A stretch of DNA of 64,000 bases from Streptomyces sp. R28 (lineage in GTDB: Bacteria; Actinomycetota; Actinomycetes; Streptomycetales; Streptomycetaceae), in contig NZ_CP163439.1 of NCBI RefSeq assembly GCF_041052385.1, positions 2,159,001-2,223,000 of the forward strand, written 5' to 3'. The notes under the pieces are model-generated. The model saw nothing but the letters and a program-made list of their open reading frames with translations, was not told the DNA's origin and did not search any database. Numbering within the stretch: the stretch's first letter is position 1; every line of letters begins with the position of its first letter. Shown here piece by piece: positions 18,255 through 27,105 of the stretch. Position numbers and translations under genes: made by a program.

Positions 18255-18280
18255 GGCAAGGAGGTCACGCTCTCCTTGCC
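18255..18280 (+). terminator. Hairpin terminator after the guanidine operon
   Basis: Perfect 9-base stem GGCAAGGAG / CTCCTTGCC with an 8-base loop, 59 bases after the allophanate hydrolase stop. No long T-run follows. It separates the operon from the RAE-like site. Confidence 0.6.
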
Positions 18281-18303
18281 ACTCTTAACTTATAGCGCAC
18301 AGG

Positions 18304-18323
18304 GGGGCTTGCGGCAAGGCCCC
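18304..18323. promoter_or_regulatory. Rifamycin-associated element (RAE)-like inverted repeat
   Basis: GGGGCTTGCGGCAAGGCCCC, an imperfect inverted repeat inside a longer GC palindrome, 78 bases upstream of the glycosyltransferase start. As I recall it, this agrees closely with the RAE found upstream of rifamycin-inactivating genes and helR in actinomycetes, which is needed for rifampicin induction. The match is from memory; the position upstream of a rifamycin-type gene pair supports it. Confidence 0.75.
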
Positions 18324-18354
18324 CGTCGTCCCGCACAATCGTCGACCTAAGCCC

Positions 18355-18388
18355 AGGACCTGCAGAAATACAGGACCTGCTGAAATAG
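18355..18388 (+). repeat. Tandem 17-base duplication in the glycosyltransferase leader
   Basis: Two adjacent 17-base units, AGGACCTGCAGAAATAC and AGGACCTGCTGAAATAG, identical at 15 of 17 positions, lie between the RAE-like site and the ribosome binding site. They could be promoter or leader structure, or simply a small duplication. Confidence 0.6.
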
Positions 18389-18400
18389 GGGAGTCGCGAA

Positions 18401-19627
18401 GTGCGCGTGCTGTTGTCTACGTATGGGTCGCGTGGGGACGTCGAACCGATGGCGGGACTCGCGGTGCGGCTGCGGGCGCTCGGCGCGGAGGTGGTGATGT
18501 GCGCGCCGCCGGACTTCGCGGAGCTGCTGGACGGTCTCGGCGTGCCGTTGGTGCCGGTCGGCCGGTCCGTGCGTGCGATGACGAAGGGGGCGGTGACCGG
18601 GACGGCGCCGATGCCGCCGAAGACCCTGCCCGAGCGCGCGGCCGAGTTGGTCGCCTTGACGTACGACGCGGTCCTCCCGGCCGCCGAGGGCTGTGACGTG
18701 CTGGTGGCGACCGGTTTGCTGCCGTCCGCGGGCGCCGTGCGCTCGGTGGCCGAGAAGCTGGGCATCCCGTATGCGTTCGTGTCCTACTTTCCCTCGTACC
18801 TGCCGTCGCCGCACCACCCGCCGCTCGCCTGGCCGGGCCGGCCGCTCCCGCCGGACGTGACCGACAACCGGGCGCTGTGGGAGCTGAACGCCCAGACCCT
18901 GAACGAGCTGTTCGGCGGCGCGGTCAACACCCACCGGGCCTCGATCGGCCTGCCCCGGGTGGACAACGTCCGCGATCACGTCCTGTCCGACCGGCCCCTG
19001 CTGGCAGCGGACGCGACCCTGAGCCCGTGGCTGAAGCCGGCGGATCTCGACGTGGTGCAGACCGGTGCCTGGATCCGGCCGGACGAACGGCCGCTCCCGG
19101 AAGATCTGGAGGTGTTCCTGGACGCGGGCGCGCCCCCGGTCCACGTGGGCTTCGGCAGCATCCCCCTGCGCGACGCGCAGGACGTCTCCCGGGCGGCCAT
19201 CGAGGCGGTGCGCGCGCAGGGGCGCCGCGTACTCGTCGGGCGTGGCTGGGCCGACCTGACACTGATCGACGACCAGGACGACTGCTTCGCCGTCGGCGAG
19301 GTCAACCAGCAGGTACTGTTCGGCCGGGTGGCCGCCGTAGTCCACCACGGCGGGGCGGGCACGACGACGACGGCCGCCCGGGCCGGTGCGCCCCAGGTGG
19401 TGGTGCCCCAGCTGGCCGACCAGCCGTACTGGGCCGGCCGGGTCGCCGAGCTGGGCATCGGCGCGGCACACGACGGTCCGACGCCGACCTTCGAGTCCCT
19501 GTCGGCCGCGCTGAAGACGGCCCTGGCGCCGGAGACCGGTGCGCGGGCAGCCGCTGTGGCCGCCAAGGTCCGCACCGACGGAGCGACGGTGGCCGCGAAG
19601 CTGCTGATCGACGAGTACATCCGATAG
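18401..19627 (+). CDS. rgt: Rifamycin-type glycosyltransferase (GT1, MGT/GtfB-like)
   Basis: 408 residues from a GTG with GGGGAG nine bases upstream. A GT-B fold of the actinobacterial antibiotic glycosyltransferase family: N-terminal 'MRVLLSTYGSRGDVEPMAGLA', and the C-terminal nucleotide-sugar motif 'VVHHGGAGTTTTAARAGAP' followed by 'VVVPQLADQPYWAGRVAELG' (from about 314). In the Rgt group these enzymes attach glucose to the ansa-chain C23 hydroxyl of rifamycins and inactivate them. The family sequence alone would only say natural-product glycosyltransferase. The specific call rests on the RAE-like site upstream and the HelR-type gene 119 bases downstream. Confidence 0.75.
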   Translation: MRVLLSTYGSRGDVEPMAGLAVRLRALGAEVVMCAPPDFAELLDGLGVPLVPVGRSVRAMTKGAVTGTAPMPPKTLPERAAELVALTYDAVLPAAEGCDVLVATGLLPSAGAVRSVAEKLGIPYAFVSYFPSYLPSPHHPPLAWPGRPLPPDVTDNRALWELNAQTLNELFGGAVNTHRASIGLPRVDNVRDHVLSDRPLLAADATLSPWLKPADLDVVQTGAWIRPDERPLPEDLEVFLDAGAPPVHVGFGSIPLRDAQDVSRAAIEAVRAQGRRVLVGRGWADLTLIDDQDDCFAVGEVNQQVLFGRVAAVVHHGGAGTTTTAARAGAPQVVVPQLADQPYWAGRVAELGIGAAHDGPTPTFESLSAALKTALAPETGARAAAVAAKVRTDGATVAAKLLIDEYIR

Positions 19628-19746
19628 GCCGGCACCGACAGGTCGGCACACAGAGCACAGAACTGGAGAACCGGCGCAATCGGTCCCGCCGGTCCGGACG
19701 CCTTGCCACGCGCATGGTCGCACACCACCTCATTCGGAGCTGAGAC

Positions 19747-21903
19747 GTGAATCACCCCCTGACCACCAGCGCGTTCAACCTTCCCGACCGTCTCTCCGCC
19801 AAGGCCGACCCGACACTGATCGCCGGCGACGAGCAGCACTTCGCGGCCATCGCGGAGTGCCTGGAGCAGTCGATCGCCGAGCTGACCGACCGTCTCGCCG
19901 TCGAGCGCCGGGCGCCCGGCGGTGCGGGCCGGCAGGCAATGGACCGGGACGCGGAGATCCACCGGCTGACCGCTCGCCTGCGCGCACTGCGCCGCTTCGG
20001 TCTGGACCTGTGCCTCGGACGCATGGTCGGCGCGGACGACTCCGAGCCCCTGTACGTCGGACGGCTCGGCCTCACCGACAGCACGGGCCGCCGACTGCTG
20101 ATCGACTGGCGCTCCCCCGCGGCCGAGCCGTTCTTCGGAGCCACCCACAGCAACCCGATGGGCCTGGCGAGCCGCCGCCGGTATCGCTGGACCGGCGGCC
20201 GGATCAGCGACTACTGGGACGAGGTGTTCACCGCGGACGGGCTTGCCGGGCACGCCGCGCTCGACGACCAGTCCGCCTTCGTCGCGAGCCTGGGCAGCAA
20301 CCGGTCGGCACGGATGCGAGACGTGCTCGGCACCATCCAGGCCGACCAGGACGCCATCATCCGCGCGGGATCGCGCGGCGCTCTCGTCGTGGACGGCGGT
20401 CCGGGCACCGGCAAGACCGTCGTCGCCCTGCACCGCTCCGCCTACCTCCTCTACTCCGACCCGCGCCTCGGTCACCGTCGGGGCGGCGTACTGTTCGTCG
20501 GCCCGCACCGGCCCTACCTCGCCTACGTCGCCGACGTCCTGCCGAGCCTCGGTGAGGAGGGCGTGCAGACCTGCACCCTGCGCGACCTCGTCGCCGAGGG
20601 AGCCACGGCGGCGGTCGAGGCCGACCCGGAGGTGGCCCGTCTGAAGTCGTCGGCGGATCTGGTGAAGGCGATCGAGACGGCCGTCAGGTTCTACGAGGAG
20701 CCGCCCACCAAGGGGATGACGGTCACCACCCACTGGTCCGACATCTGGCTGAGCGCCGACGACTGGGCCGAGGCGTTCGAAGCGGCGGAGCCCGGGATTC
20801 CGCACAACGAGGCACGTGACCTGATCTGGGAGGAACTGCTCGCGATCCTGACGGACAAGCACGACGGCGACATCTCGCCCCAGTTGCTCCGCAAGTCGCT
20901 GCTGCAGAACAGGGAGCTGCTCACGACCTTCGACCGCGCGTGGCCGCTGATCGAAGCGGCCGACCTCGTCGGAGACCTGTGGTCGGTCCCCGCCTACCTG
21001 CGACTGTGCGGCCCCTGGCTCAGCCCCGACGAGGTCCGCAGGCTGCAGCGTGCGGACGCCCAGGCCTGGACGGTGTCCGATCTGCCGCTCCTGGACGCGG
21101 CACGGCAGCGGCTCGGCGACCCGGCGGCGTCACGGCGAAGGCGCCGGCAGGAGGCGGCCCTCGCCGCCCAGCGCGAACGCATGGCGCAGGTCGTCGACAA
21201 CCTGATCGCGGCCGATGCCGACGGTGAGGGCCTCATGACGCAGCTGGGCCGAGCGGACTTCCAGCGCAACCTGGTCGACGAGTCCGAGCTGCCCACGACC
21301 GAACCGGACCTGCTCGCCGGCCCGTTCGCGCACGTCGTCGTGGACGAGGCTCAGGAACTGACCGACGCGGAGTGGCAGATGCTGCTGCTGCGCTGCCCGT
21401 CCCGCAGCTTCACCATCGTCGGGGACCGCGCCCAGGCCCGGCACGGCTTCACGGAGTCGTGGCAGGAACGGCTGGAGCGGATCGGGCTCGACCGGATCAA
21501 CCTGGCCGCCCTGAGCATCAACTACCGGACGCCGGAGGAGATCATGGCTCAGGCCGAGCCGGTCATCCGGGCCGCGCTCCCCGACGCCAACGTGCCGACG
21601 TCCATTCGCAGCGGCGGCGTCCCCGTCGTGCACGGTTCCGTGTCGGACCGCGACTCGATCCTGGACATGTGGCTCGCCACGCATACCGATGCGGGCACCG
21701 CCTGCGTCATCGGCGACCCCACGTTCCGCCCGACGGACCGGGTCCAGTCACTGACCCCGGAGCTGTCGAAGGGGCTGGAGTTCGACCTGGTGGTGCTCAT
21801 CGACCCGGAGACGTTCGGCGACGGCATCGCAGGCGCGGTGGACCGCTACGTGGCGATGACGCGCGCGACCCAGCAACTGGTGATCCTCACCAGCACTTCT
21901 TGA
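19747..21903 (+). CDS. helR: HelR-type RNA polymerase-dislodging motor ATPase (HelD family)
   Basis: 718 residues from a GTG with GGAG upstream. It is an SF1/UvrD-like ATPase with an N-terminal helical arm of about 110 residues, Walker A GGPGTGKT (about 217-224, 'VVDGGPGTGKTVVALHRSAYLLYS'), Walker B 'HVVVDEAQELTDAEW', 'ALSINYRTPEE' (motif IV/V region) and 'RYVAMTRATQQLVIL' (motif VI). HelD-like proteins insert arms into RNA polymerase and recycle it. The actinobacterial HelR subgroup displaces rifamycins from the polymerase and gives resistance. Being in line with a rifamycin-type glycosyltransferase downstream of an RAE-like site favours HelR over ordinary HelD. Confidence 0.8.
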   Translation: MNHPLTTSAFNLPDRLSAKADPTLIAGDEQHFAAIAECLEQSIAELTDRLAVERRAPGGAGRQAMDRDAEIHRLTARLRALRRFGLDLCLGRMVGADDSEPLYVGRLGLTDSTGRRLLIDWRSPAAEPFFGATHSNPMGLASRRRYRWTGGRISDYWDEVFTADGLAGHAALDDQSAFVASLGSNRSARMRDVLGTIQADQDAIIRAGSRGALVVDGGPGTGKTVVALHRSAYLLYSDPRLGHRRGGVLFVGPHRPYLAYVADVLPSLGEEGVQTCTLRDLVAEGATAAVEADPEVARLKSSADLVKAIETAVRFYEEPPTKGMTVTTHWSDIWLSADDWAEAFEAAEPGIPHNEARDLIWEELLAILTDKHDGDISPQLLRKSLLQNRELLTTFDRAWPLIEAADLVGDLWSVPAYLRLCGPWLSPDEVRRLQRADAQAWTVSDLPLLDAARQRLGDPAASRRRRRQEAALAAQRERMAQVVDNLIAADADGEGLMTQLGRADFQRNLVDESELPTTEPDLLAGPFAHVVVDEAQELTDAEWQMLLLRCPSRSFTIVGDRAQARHGFTESWQERLERIGLDRINLAALSINYRTPEEIMAQAEPVIRAALPDANVPTSIRSGGVPVVHGSVSDRDSILDMWLATHTDAGTACVIGDPTFRPTDRVQSLTPELSKGLEFDLVVLIDPETFGDGIAGAVDRYVAMTRATQQLVILTSTS

Positions 21904-21905
21904 TC

Positions 21906-21962
21906 GGCGTCGGGCGGACGCCCTGAAGGGGCGCGGGGCCGCATCGGTGTGCGGCTCCGCCG
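21906..21962. terminator. Hairpins in the convergent helR/helY gap
   Basis: Two small stems lie between the convergent stops: GGCGTC/GACGCC (21906-21922) and a near-perfect 9-base pair GGGGCCGCA / TGCGGCTCC (about 21940-21962). Together they could end both transcripts. Confidence 0.4.
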
Positions 21963-22008
21963 CGCGGGCGCGACCGGCCACGAGGCCCCCGCGCCCGCCC
22001 ACAAGCGC

Positions 22009-24816
22009 TCACCCCACCGACGAATAGGCGACAACCCCCCGCAGCAACCCCTCGACAGCCTTCCGCGCGTTCTTCGCCACGGTCGAGCCCTCCACAGGAG
22101 AAGCCGCTGAGATCTGCCCCAGCACATCGATCACCTGCTTGCACCACCGCACGAAGTCACCGGCCGGCATCTCCGCCTCACGCAGCACCTCGTCGAGCCC
22201 CTTACCGCTGGCCCACATATAGGCGGCCCAGGCGAAGCCCAGGTCGGGTTCACGCTGCCCGACCCCTTCGCTCTGGGTGATCCGGAAGTCCTCCTCAAGG
22301 GCATCCAGCCGCCCCCAGATCCGGACCATCTCACCCAGCGCGGCCTTGGCCTTGCCCGAAGGCAGCTTCGGCGCCATTGCATCGTCCCCGACCCGCGCCT
22401 CGTACACCAACGCCGAGACGCAGGCGGCCAGTTCGGCCGGGCCGAGGCCCTCCCAGACCCGCTCCCGCAGGCACTCGCTGGCCAGCAGGTCGAGTTCGCC
22501 GTACAGCCGCGCGAGCCGCTTGCCGTGCTCGGTGACCTCGTCGCCGCGCAGATAGTCCAGCTCGGTCAGCAGCGCGACGATGCGGTCGAAGGTGCGCGCG
22601 ATCGTGTTCGTGCGGCCTTCGATACGGCGCTCCAGCTGTGAGGTGTCCCGCAGCAGCCGGTGGTAGCGCTCGGCCCAGCGGGCGTGGTCCTCCCGGTCGT
22701 TGCAGCCGTGGCAGGGGTGGGCGCGCAGGGCCTTGCGCAGCCGCTCGATCTCACGGTCGTCGGCCGCCTGGGAGCGCCGCTTGCGGTGCCGGTCCGGCGG
22801 AATGTGCCCGGCCTTGGTGCGCAGCGCGGACGCGAGGTCCCGACGGGACTGCGGGGAACGCGGGTTGAAGGACTTCGGGATCCGCATCCGCTCCAACGCC
22901 TCGACGGGCACCGGGAAGTCCATCGACGCCAGCCGCTTGACCTGCCGTTCGGCGGTCAGGACCAGCGGGCGGGGGCCGTCGTGGTGCTCGAAGCCGCGGT
23001 GGCCGTTGGACCGCCCGGCCGGCAGCCCGGGGTCCAGCACCAGCGCGAGACCGGCGTACTTGCCCGTCGGCACATGGATGACGTCACCCGGCTTGAGCTT
23101 CTCCAGCGCGACGGCGGCCTCCGCGCGCCGCTGGGCCGCACCCTGCTTGGCCAACTCGTTCTCGCGGTCCTTGAGTTCGCGACGCAGTCGCGCGTACTCC
23201 TCGAAGTCCCCGAGGTGGCAGGTCATGGACTCCTTGTAACCGTCGAGCCCCTCCTCGTTGCGCTGCACCTGCCGCGAGATCCCGACGACCGACTTGTCGG
23301 CCTGGAACTGCGCGAAGGACGTCTCCAGCAGCTCGCGCGAGCGGTGCCGCCCGAACTGCTCGACCAGGTTGACCGCCATGTTGTACGACGGCTTGAAGCT
23401 GGACCGCAGCGGATAGGTACGCGTGCCAGCGAGCCCGGCCAGGTGGTCGGGGCTCATCCCGCGCTGCCACAGCACCACCGCGTGGCCCTCGACGTCGATG
23501 CCACGGCGCCCCGCACGGCCGGTCAGCTGTGTGTACTCACCCGGCGTGATGTCGGCGTGCTGCTCGCCGTTCCACTTGACGAGCTTCTCCAACACCACCG
23601 ACCGGGCAGGCATGTTGATGCCCAGCGCCAGCGTCTCCGTGGCGAACACGGCCTTCACCAGGCCGCGGACGAACAGCTCCTCGACGACCTCCTTGAACGT
23701 CGGCAGCATGCCCGCGTGGTGGGCGGCTATACCGCGCTCCAGGCCTTCCAGCCACTCGTAGTAGCCGAGGACGTGCAGATCCTCGGTCGGGATGGCGGCG
23801 GTGCGCTCCTCGACGAGGGCGCGCACCTTTTCCCGCGCCTCCTCGTCGTTCAGTCTGAGTCCCGCGTACAGGCACTGCTGTACTGCGGCCTCGCAGGCGG
23901 CCCGGCTGAAGATGAAGGTGATGGCGGGCAGCAGGCCCTCGGCGTCGAGCCGCTCGATGACCTCGGGACGCCCCGGCGTCCACACCCGGGAGCGCTGTCT
24001 GCGCTCCCGCTCCCGGTCGGCCTCGCGCATCGCCCGCCCGCGTCTGCGGTCCTGGTACGACGGGCGCTGGGCCTCCATCCGGGCCAGCCTTGTGAGGTCG
24101 GGGTTGACGGCCTTCTTGTGGCCCTCACCCTCCTCGAACAGGTCGTACATCCGGCGCCCGGCGAGCACATGCTGGAACAGCGGCACGGGCCGGTGTTCGG
24201 AGACGATCACCTCGGTGTCGCCGCGGACGGTGTCGAGCCAGTCGCCGAACTCCTCGGCGTTCGACACGGTCGCCGACAGCGAGACGAGGGTGACCGACTC
24301 GGGAAGGTGGATGATCACCTCTTCCCATACGGCGCCGCGGAAGCGGTCGGAGAGGTAGTGCACCTCGTCCATGACCACATAGCCGAGGCCGAGGAGGGTC
24401 TGCGACCCGGCGTACAGCATGTTCCGCAGCACCTCGGTCGTCATCACGACCACCGGGGCGTCGGAGTTGATGCTGTTGTCGCCGGTGAGCAGACCGACCA
24501 TGCCGTCCCCGTAACGGCGGGTCAGGTCGGCGTACTTCTGGTTCGAGAGCGCCTTGATGGGCGTCGTGTAGAAGCACTTCTTGCCCTGCATCAGGGCGAG
24601 GTGGACGGCGAACTCGCCCACGATCGTCTTGCCGGAGCCGGTGGGCGCGGCCACCAGTACGCCCTTGCCGGCCTCGAGCGCCTGGCAGGCCTCGATCTGG
24701 AAGGGGTCGAGGCCGAAGTCGTACATCTCGCGGAAGGAGGCGAGCGCGGTGGCCTGCTCGGCAGCGCGCCTGCGTGCTGCCGCGTACCGCTCGGCCGGTG
24801 AGAGGTCCTCTGTCAT
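22009..24816 (-). CDS. helY: Ski2/Mtr4-like DEVH-box RNA helicase
   Basis: 935 residues from the ATG at 24816; a longer frame to 24876 has no ribosome binding site. Walker A 'APTGSGKTIVGEF', 'TTPIKALSNQKY', box II 'VMDEVHYLSD', 'SLSATVSN', 'GINMPARSVV' and 'QLTGRAGRRGID' define a superfamily 2 Ski2-type helicase. The C-terminal 450 residues hold the DSHCT-like helical domain. The family unwinds RNA, as in mycobacterial HelY. It sits upstream of the Tat genes on the same strand but about 190 bases away. Confidence 0.9.
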   Translation of the reverse strand: MTEDLSPAERYAAARRRAAEQATALASFREMYDFGLDPFQIEACQALEAGKGVLVAAPTGSGKTIVGEFAVHLALMQGKKCFYTTPIKALSNQKYADLTRRYGDGMVGLLTGDNSINSDAPVVVMTTEVLRNMLYAGSQTLLGLGYVVMDEVHYLSDRFRGAVWEEVIIHLPESVTLVSLSATVSNAEEFGDWLDTVRGDTEVIVSEHRPVPLFQHVLAGRRMYDLFEEGEGHKKAVNPDLTRLARMEAQRPSYQDRRRGRAMREADRERERRQRSRVWTPGRPEVIERLDAEGLLPAITFIFSRAACEAAVQQCLYAGLRLNDEEAREKVRALVEERTAAIPTEDLHVLGYYEWLEGLERGIAAHHAGMLPTFKEVVEELFVRGLVKAVFATETLALGINMPARSVVLEKLVKWNGEQHADITPGEYTQLTGRAGRRGIDVEGHAVVLWQRGMSPDHLAGLAGTRTYPLRSSFKPSYNMAVNLVEQFGRHRSRELLETSFAQFQADKSVVGISRQVQRNEEGLDGYKESMTCHLGDFEEYARLRRELKDRENELAKQGAAQRRAEAAVALEKLKPGDVIHVPTGKYAGLALVLDPGLPAGRSNGHRGFEHHDGPRPLVLTAERQVKRLASMDFPVPVEALERMRIPKSFNPRSPQSRRDLASALRTKAGHIPPDRHRKRRSQAADDREIERLRKALRAHPCHGCNDREDHARWAERYHRLLRDTSQLERRIEGRTNTIARTFDRIVALLTELDYLRGDEVTEHGKRLARLYGELDLLASECLRERVWEGLGPAELAACVSALVYEARVGDDAMAPKLPSGKAKAALGEMVRIWGRLDALEEDFRITQSEGVGQREPDLGFAWAAYMWASGKGLDEVLREAEMPAGDFVRWCKQVIDVLGQISAASPVEGSTVAKNARKAVEGLLRGVVAYSSVG

Positions 24817-25007
24817 CGTGCTTTCGAGCGTACCGGGCGCCACTGACAACAGGACGATCATTATCCGGATCCGCACCTTGCAAACCCGGGATCCGCGCAG
24901 CTCACGGGCGGGAAACGGAAGCGGCCGGGTGCGCCCCGTAGGCGCCCCGGCCGCACTGTCCCTCAGATCCCTGAAAACCGCCCTTCAGGATCTGTGGGAA
25001 TCGCGTC

Positions 25008-25958
25008 TCAGGTGACGTCGTCGTAGCCGTTGACCCGGTCGGGGCCTGCCTGCTCGGGCAGCGCCCGGCTCGCGGAGACGGTCTCGACCTCGCCGATGTC
25101 CTCGGGCGTCAGGTCCAGGTCGGAGGCCTCGTCGTCGTCGGGGCCCATCTCGTCGCGACGGCGCCTGCGGCGGTCGTTGACCAGGGAGACGGCGACCGCC
25201 CCGAAGTACAGGACCCAGATCGGTCCCGCGAGGGCCATCATCGTCAGCGGGTCGGTGCTCGGCGTCGCGATCGCCGCGAACACCGTGATGCCCATGATCA
25301 TGCCGCGCCACCAGCCGAGCATGCGCTTACCGGTGAGGGCGCCCGTGAAGTTGAGCATCACCAGCAGCAGGGGCAGTTCGAAGGAGAGACCGAAGACGAT
25401 GACCATGCGCGTGACGAGGTCGAGCAGATCGTCGAGCGGCAGCAGGTTGTCGACGCCGAACGGGGTGAACTCGATCAGGACGTCGGCGGTCTTGGGCAGC
25501 ACCTTGTAGGCGAAGAAGGCACCGGCGAGGAAGAGCGGAAAGCCCGTGGCGACGAACGCGTAGGCGTACCTCCGCTCGTGCTTGTGCAGGCCGGGGGCGA
25601 CGAAGCCCCACAGCTGGTACAACCAGACCGGCGCGGCCAGAACGACACCGGCCATCAGGGACACCTTCAGAGCCAGCGTGAACGGCGCGAGCAGACCGTT
25701 GATCGTGATCTGCGCACACGGATTCTCGTCGCGCGCCGTCTTGGCCAGTTCCTCGAACGACTTCGGGCAGCCGACCGATTCGAGGACCGGCTTGGTGAAG
25801 AAGTTGATGATGTCCTGATAGAAGAAGGCGGCGACGACCGTGACGATGACGATCGCGAGCAACGCTTTCGCGAGCCGGTTGCGAAGCTCACGAAGGTGCT
25901 CCGCGAGGGGCATCCGCCCCTCGGGATCCTTCTCCTCTTTGCGGGCAGACTTCAGCAA
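25008..25958 (-). CDS. tatC: Sec-independent twin-arginine translocase subunit TatC
   Basis: 316 residues with six membrane spans. Conserved TatC features: 'MPLAEHLRELRNRL' at the N-terminus, 'FVAPGLHKHERRY' (the signal-recognition loop with Glu) and 'TPSTDPLTMMALAGP'. It binds twin-arginine signal peptides of folded export substrates. The annotated TTG start at 25958 adds 15 charged residues seen in Streptomyces homologues. The ATG at 25913 has the better ribosome binding site (GAGGGG) and could be the true start. The tail of about 70 residues is acidic and disordered. It lies 47 bases downstream of tatA. Confidence 0.93.
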   Translation of the reverse strand: MLKSARKEEKDPEGRMPLAEHLRELRNRLAKALLAIVIVTVVAAFFYQDIINFFTKPVLESVGCPKSFEELAKTARDENPCAQITINGLLAPFTLALKVSLMAGVVLAAPVWLYQLWGFVAPGLHKHERRYAYAFVATGFPLFLAGAFFAYKVLPKTADVLIEFTPFGVDNLLPLDDLLDLVTRMVIVFGLSFELPLLLVMLNFTGALTGKRMLGWWRGMIMGITVFAAIATPSTDPLTMMALAGPIWVLYFGAVAVSLVNDRRRRRRDEMGPDDDEASDLDLTPEDIGEVETVSASRALPEQAGPDRVNGYDDVT

Positions 25959-26005
25959 CCCACGTTCCCATCTCGTGCAGCGGGCCGGAGGTCACCGGCC
26001 CTGCG

Positions 26006-26293
26006 TCAGCGCTTGGTGGTGTCCGTCGGCTCGTTGACCGGGCGTGCGTTCGTCGCGTCGCCGGGGGCGGCCTGGATGATGCGCTGAGCCGGGGGCTGCT
26101 CTTCGTTGTTGTTCGGCGGGTCGGCCGGGGCGGGGGACTTGCCCTCGTCCTTCATCGCCTTGGCCTCGCTCTTCAGGATCCGGGCGGACTTGCCGAGCGA
26201 GCGCGCCATGTCCGGAAGCTTCTTCGCGCCGAACAGCAGGATGATGACGACGAGGATGAGAATGATCTCGGGGGCTCCGAGCCTTCCGAACAT
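26006..26293 (-). CDS. tatA: Twin-arginine translocase subunit TatA
   Basis: 95 residues: one membrane span ('EIILILVVIILLFGAKKLP', 9-27) with the FGAKKLP hinge, then an amphipathic helix and a disordered Pro/Asn-rich tail. It forms the export pore with TatC, whose gene follows on the same strand. Confidence 0.95.
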   Translation of the reverse strand: MFGRLGAPEIILILVVIILLFGAKKLPDMARSLGKSARILKSEAKAMKDEGKSPAPADPPNNNEEQPPAQRIIQAAPGDATNARPVNEPTDTTKR

Positions 26294-26553
26294 AAGTCTT
26301 TACCTTCTCACCGAGGCGGCTGTGGTGGGGTGCTGTCCGACCGGTCGGACATGTGTCCGAACGGTCGTGTTGCCAGCGATCGTAACGCTCAGGGGTAAAC
26401 GTCAGGCAATCCCCGTGCGTACTCCCTGTCCGCGGACCGGGCCTCGTTCTCCGGGCCGCGACCAGCAGCGTACCTGTCCCGACCGTCAAGTTGACAGGGC
26501 GAAGTGGCCCAAAACGCATGCGGCGCAGGACTCACACCCAATACTTGGACGGA

Positions 26554-26748
26554 CTACAGCGAGTCCACAGCCCGGGCCGCGCTCATACTCGCCCGCTCCA
26601 GATCCTCGGCAGCCCTGCTGATGCGTCGCGCGGAATCCGTGACCTGCCTGCCGAGACGCTGCGCCTCAAGGAAGACCCGCACGGCGAGCACACCGAGTAC
26701 GGCGAGACCCAGAAAACCCACAGCTACCGCGAACATCGGCCAGAACAT
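26554..26748 (-). CDS. Small single-span membrane protein
   Basis: 64 residues. An N-terminal hydrophobic helix (about 5-27) is followed by an amphipathic helix rich in Arg, Ala and Glu ('LGRQVTDSARRISRAAEDLE'). It resembles small DUF948-like or coiled-coil membrane proteins; function unknown. It sits between a zinc-ribbon protein gene and tatA on the same strand, and the position looks conserved in Streptomyces. Confidence 0.7.
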   Translation of the reverse strand: MFWPMFAVAVGFLGLAVLGVLAVRVFLEAQRLGRQVTDSARRISRAAEDLERASMSAARAVDSL

Positions 26749-26768
26749 GACGCCGAGCCTAGACCGTC

Positions 26769-27029
26769 CTACAGCGTGGAGTGCAGCCGCAGGGTGCTGA
26801 CCCCGCCGCCCGTCAGCAGCTCGACGATCCGCTCACCGGCCGGCTTGCGAACGGAGGCGCCACAGTCGGGGCAGGTGAAGGAGTAGAAGGTCGTACGGCT
26901 GGTCGCGCCGATGGCGAGGCGCAGGGCACTCGCGGCGAGCTCGAAATGACCCCGGCAGTCCGGGCAGCCCGCCCTGAACACCACCGGAGCCACGCTTCTC
27001 ATCCCGGCGAACGCGGACGCCACCGACAT
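26769..27029 (-). CDS. Small zinc-ribbon protein
   Basis: 86 residues from the ATG at 27029 (GGTGGGA upstream). Two CPxCG-type knuckles, 'AGCPDCRGHF' and 'FTCPDCGASV', about 30 residues apart, form a probable zinc ribbon. No known catalytic residues. It lies just downstream of pafC, about 75 bases away, and may be co-transcribed. Another ATG at 27002 would give 77 residues. Confidence 0.65.
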   Translation of the reverse strand: MSVASAFAGMRSVAPVVFRAGCPDCRGHFELAASALRLAIGATSRTTFYSFTCPDCGASVRKPAGERIVELLTGGGVSTLRLHSTL

Positions 27030-27105
27030 TCCCACCGCACCAGACGTCGCCGACTCGCTCAAAGCCCTCGCTCCTGCCTGTCGCACTGCCTGTCCAACCG
27101 CATGC

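Noticed and set aside
22660..24801. Plus-strand open frame of 713 codons opposite the helicase gene
   Set aside because: Codon shadow of helY; no start signal and no recognisable domain.
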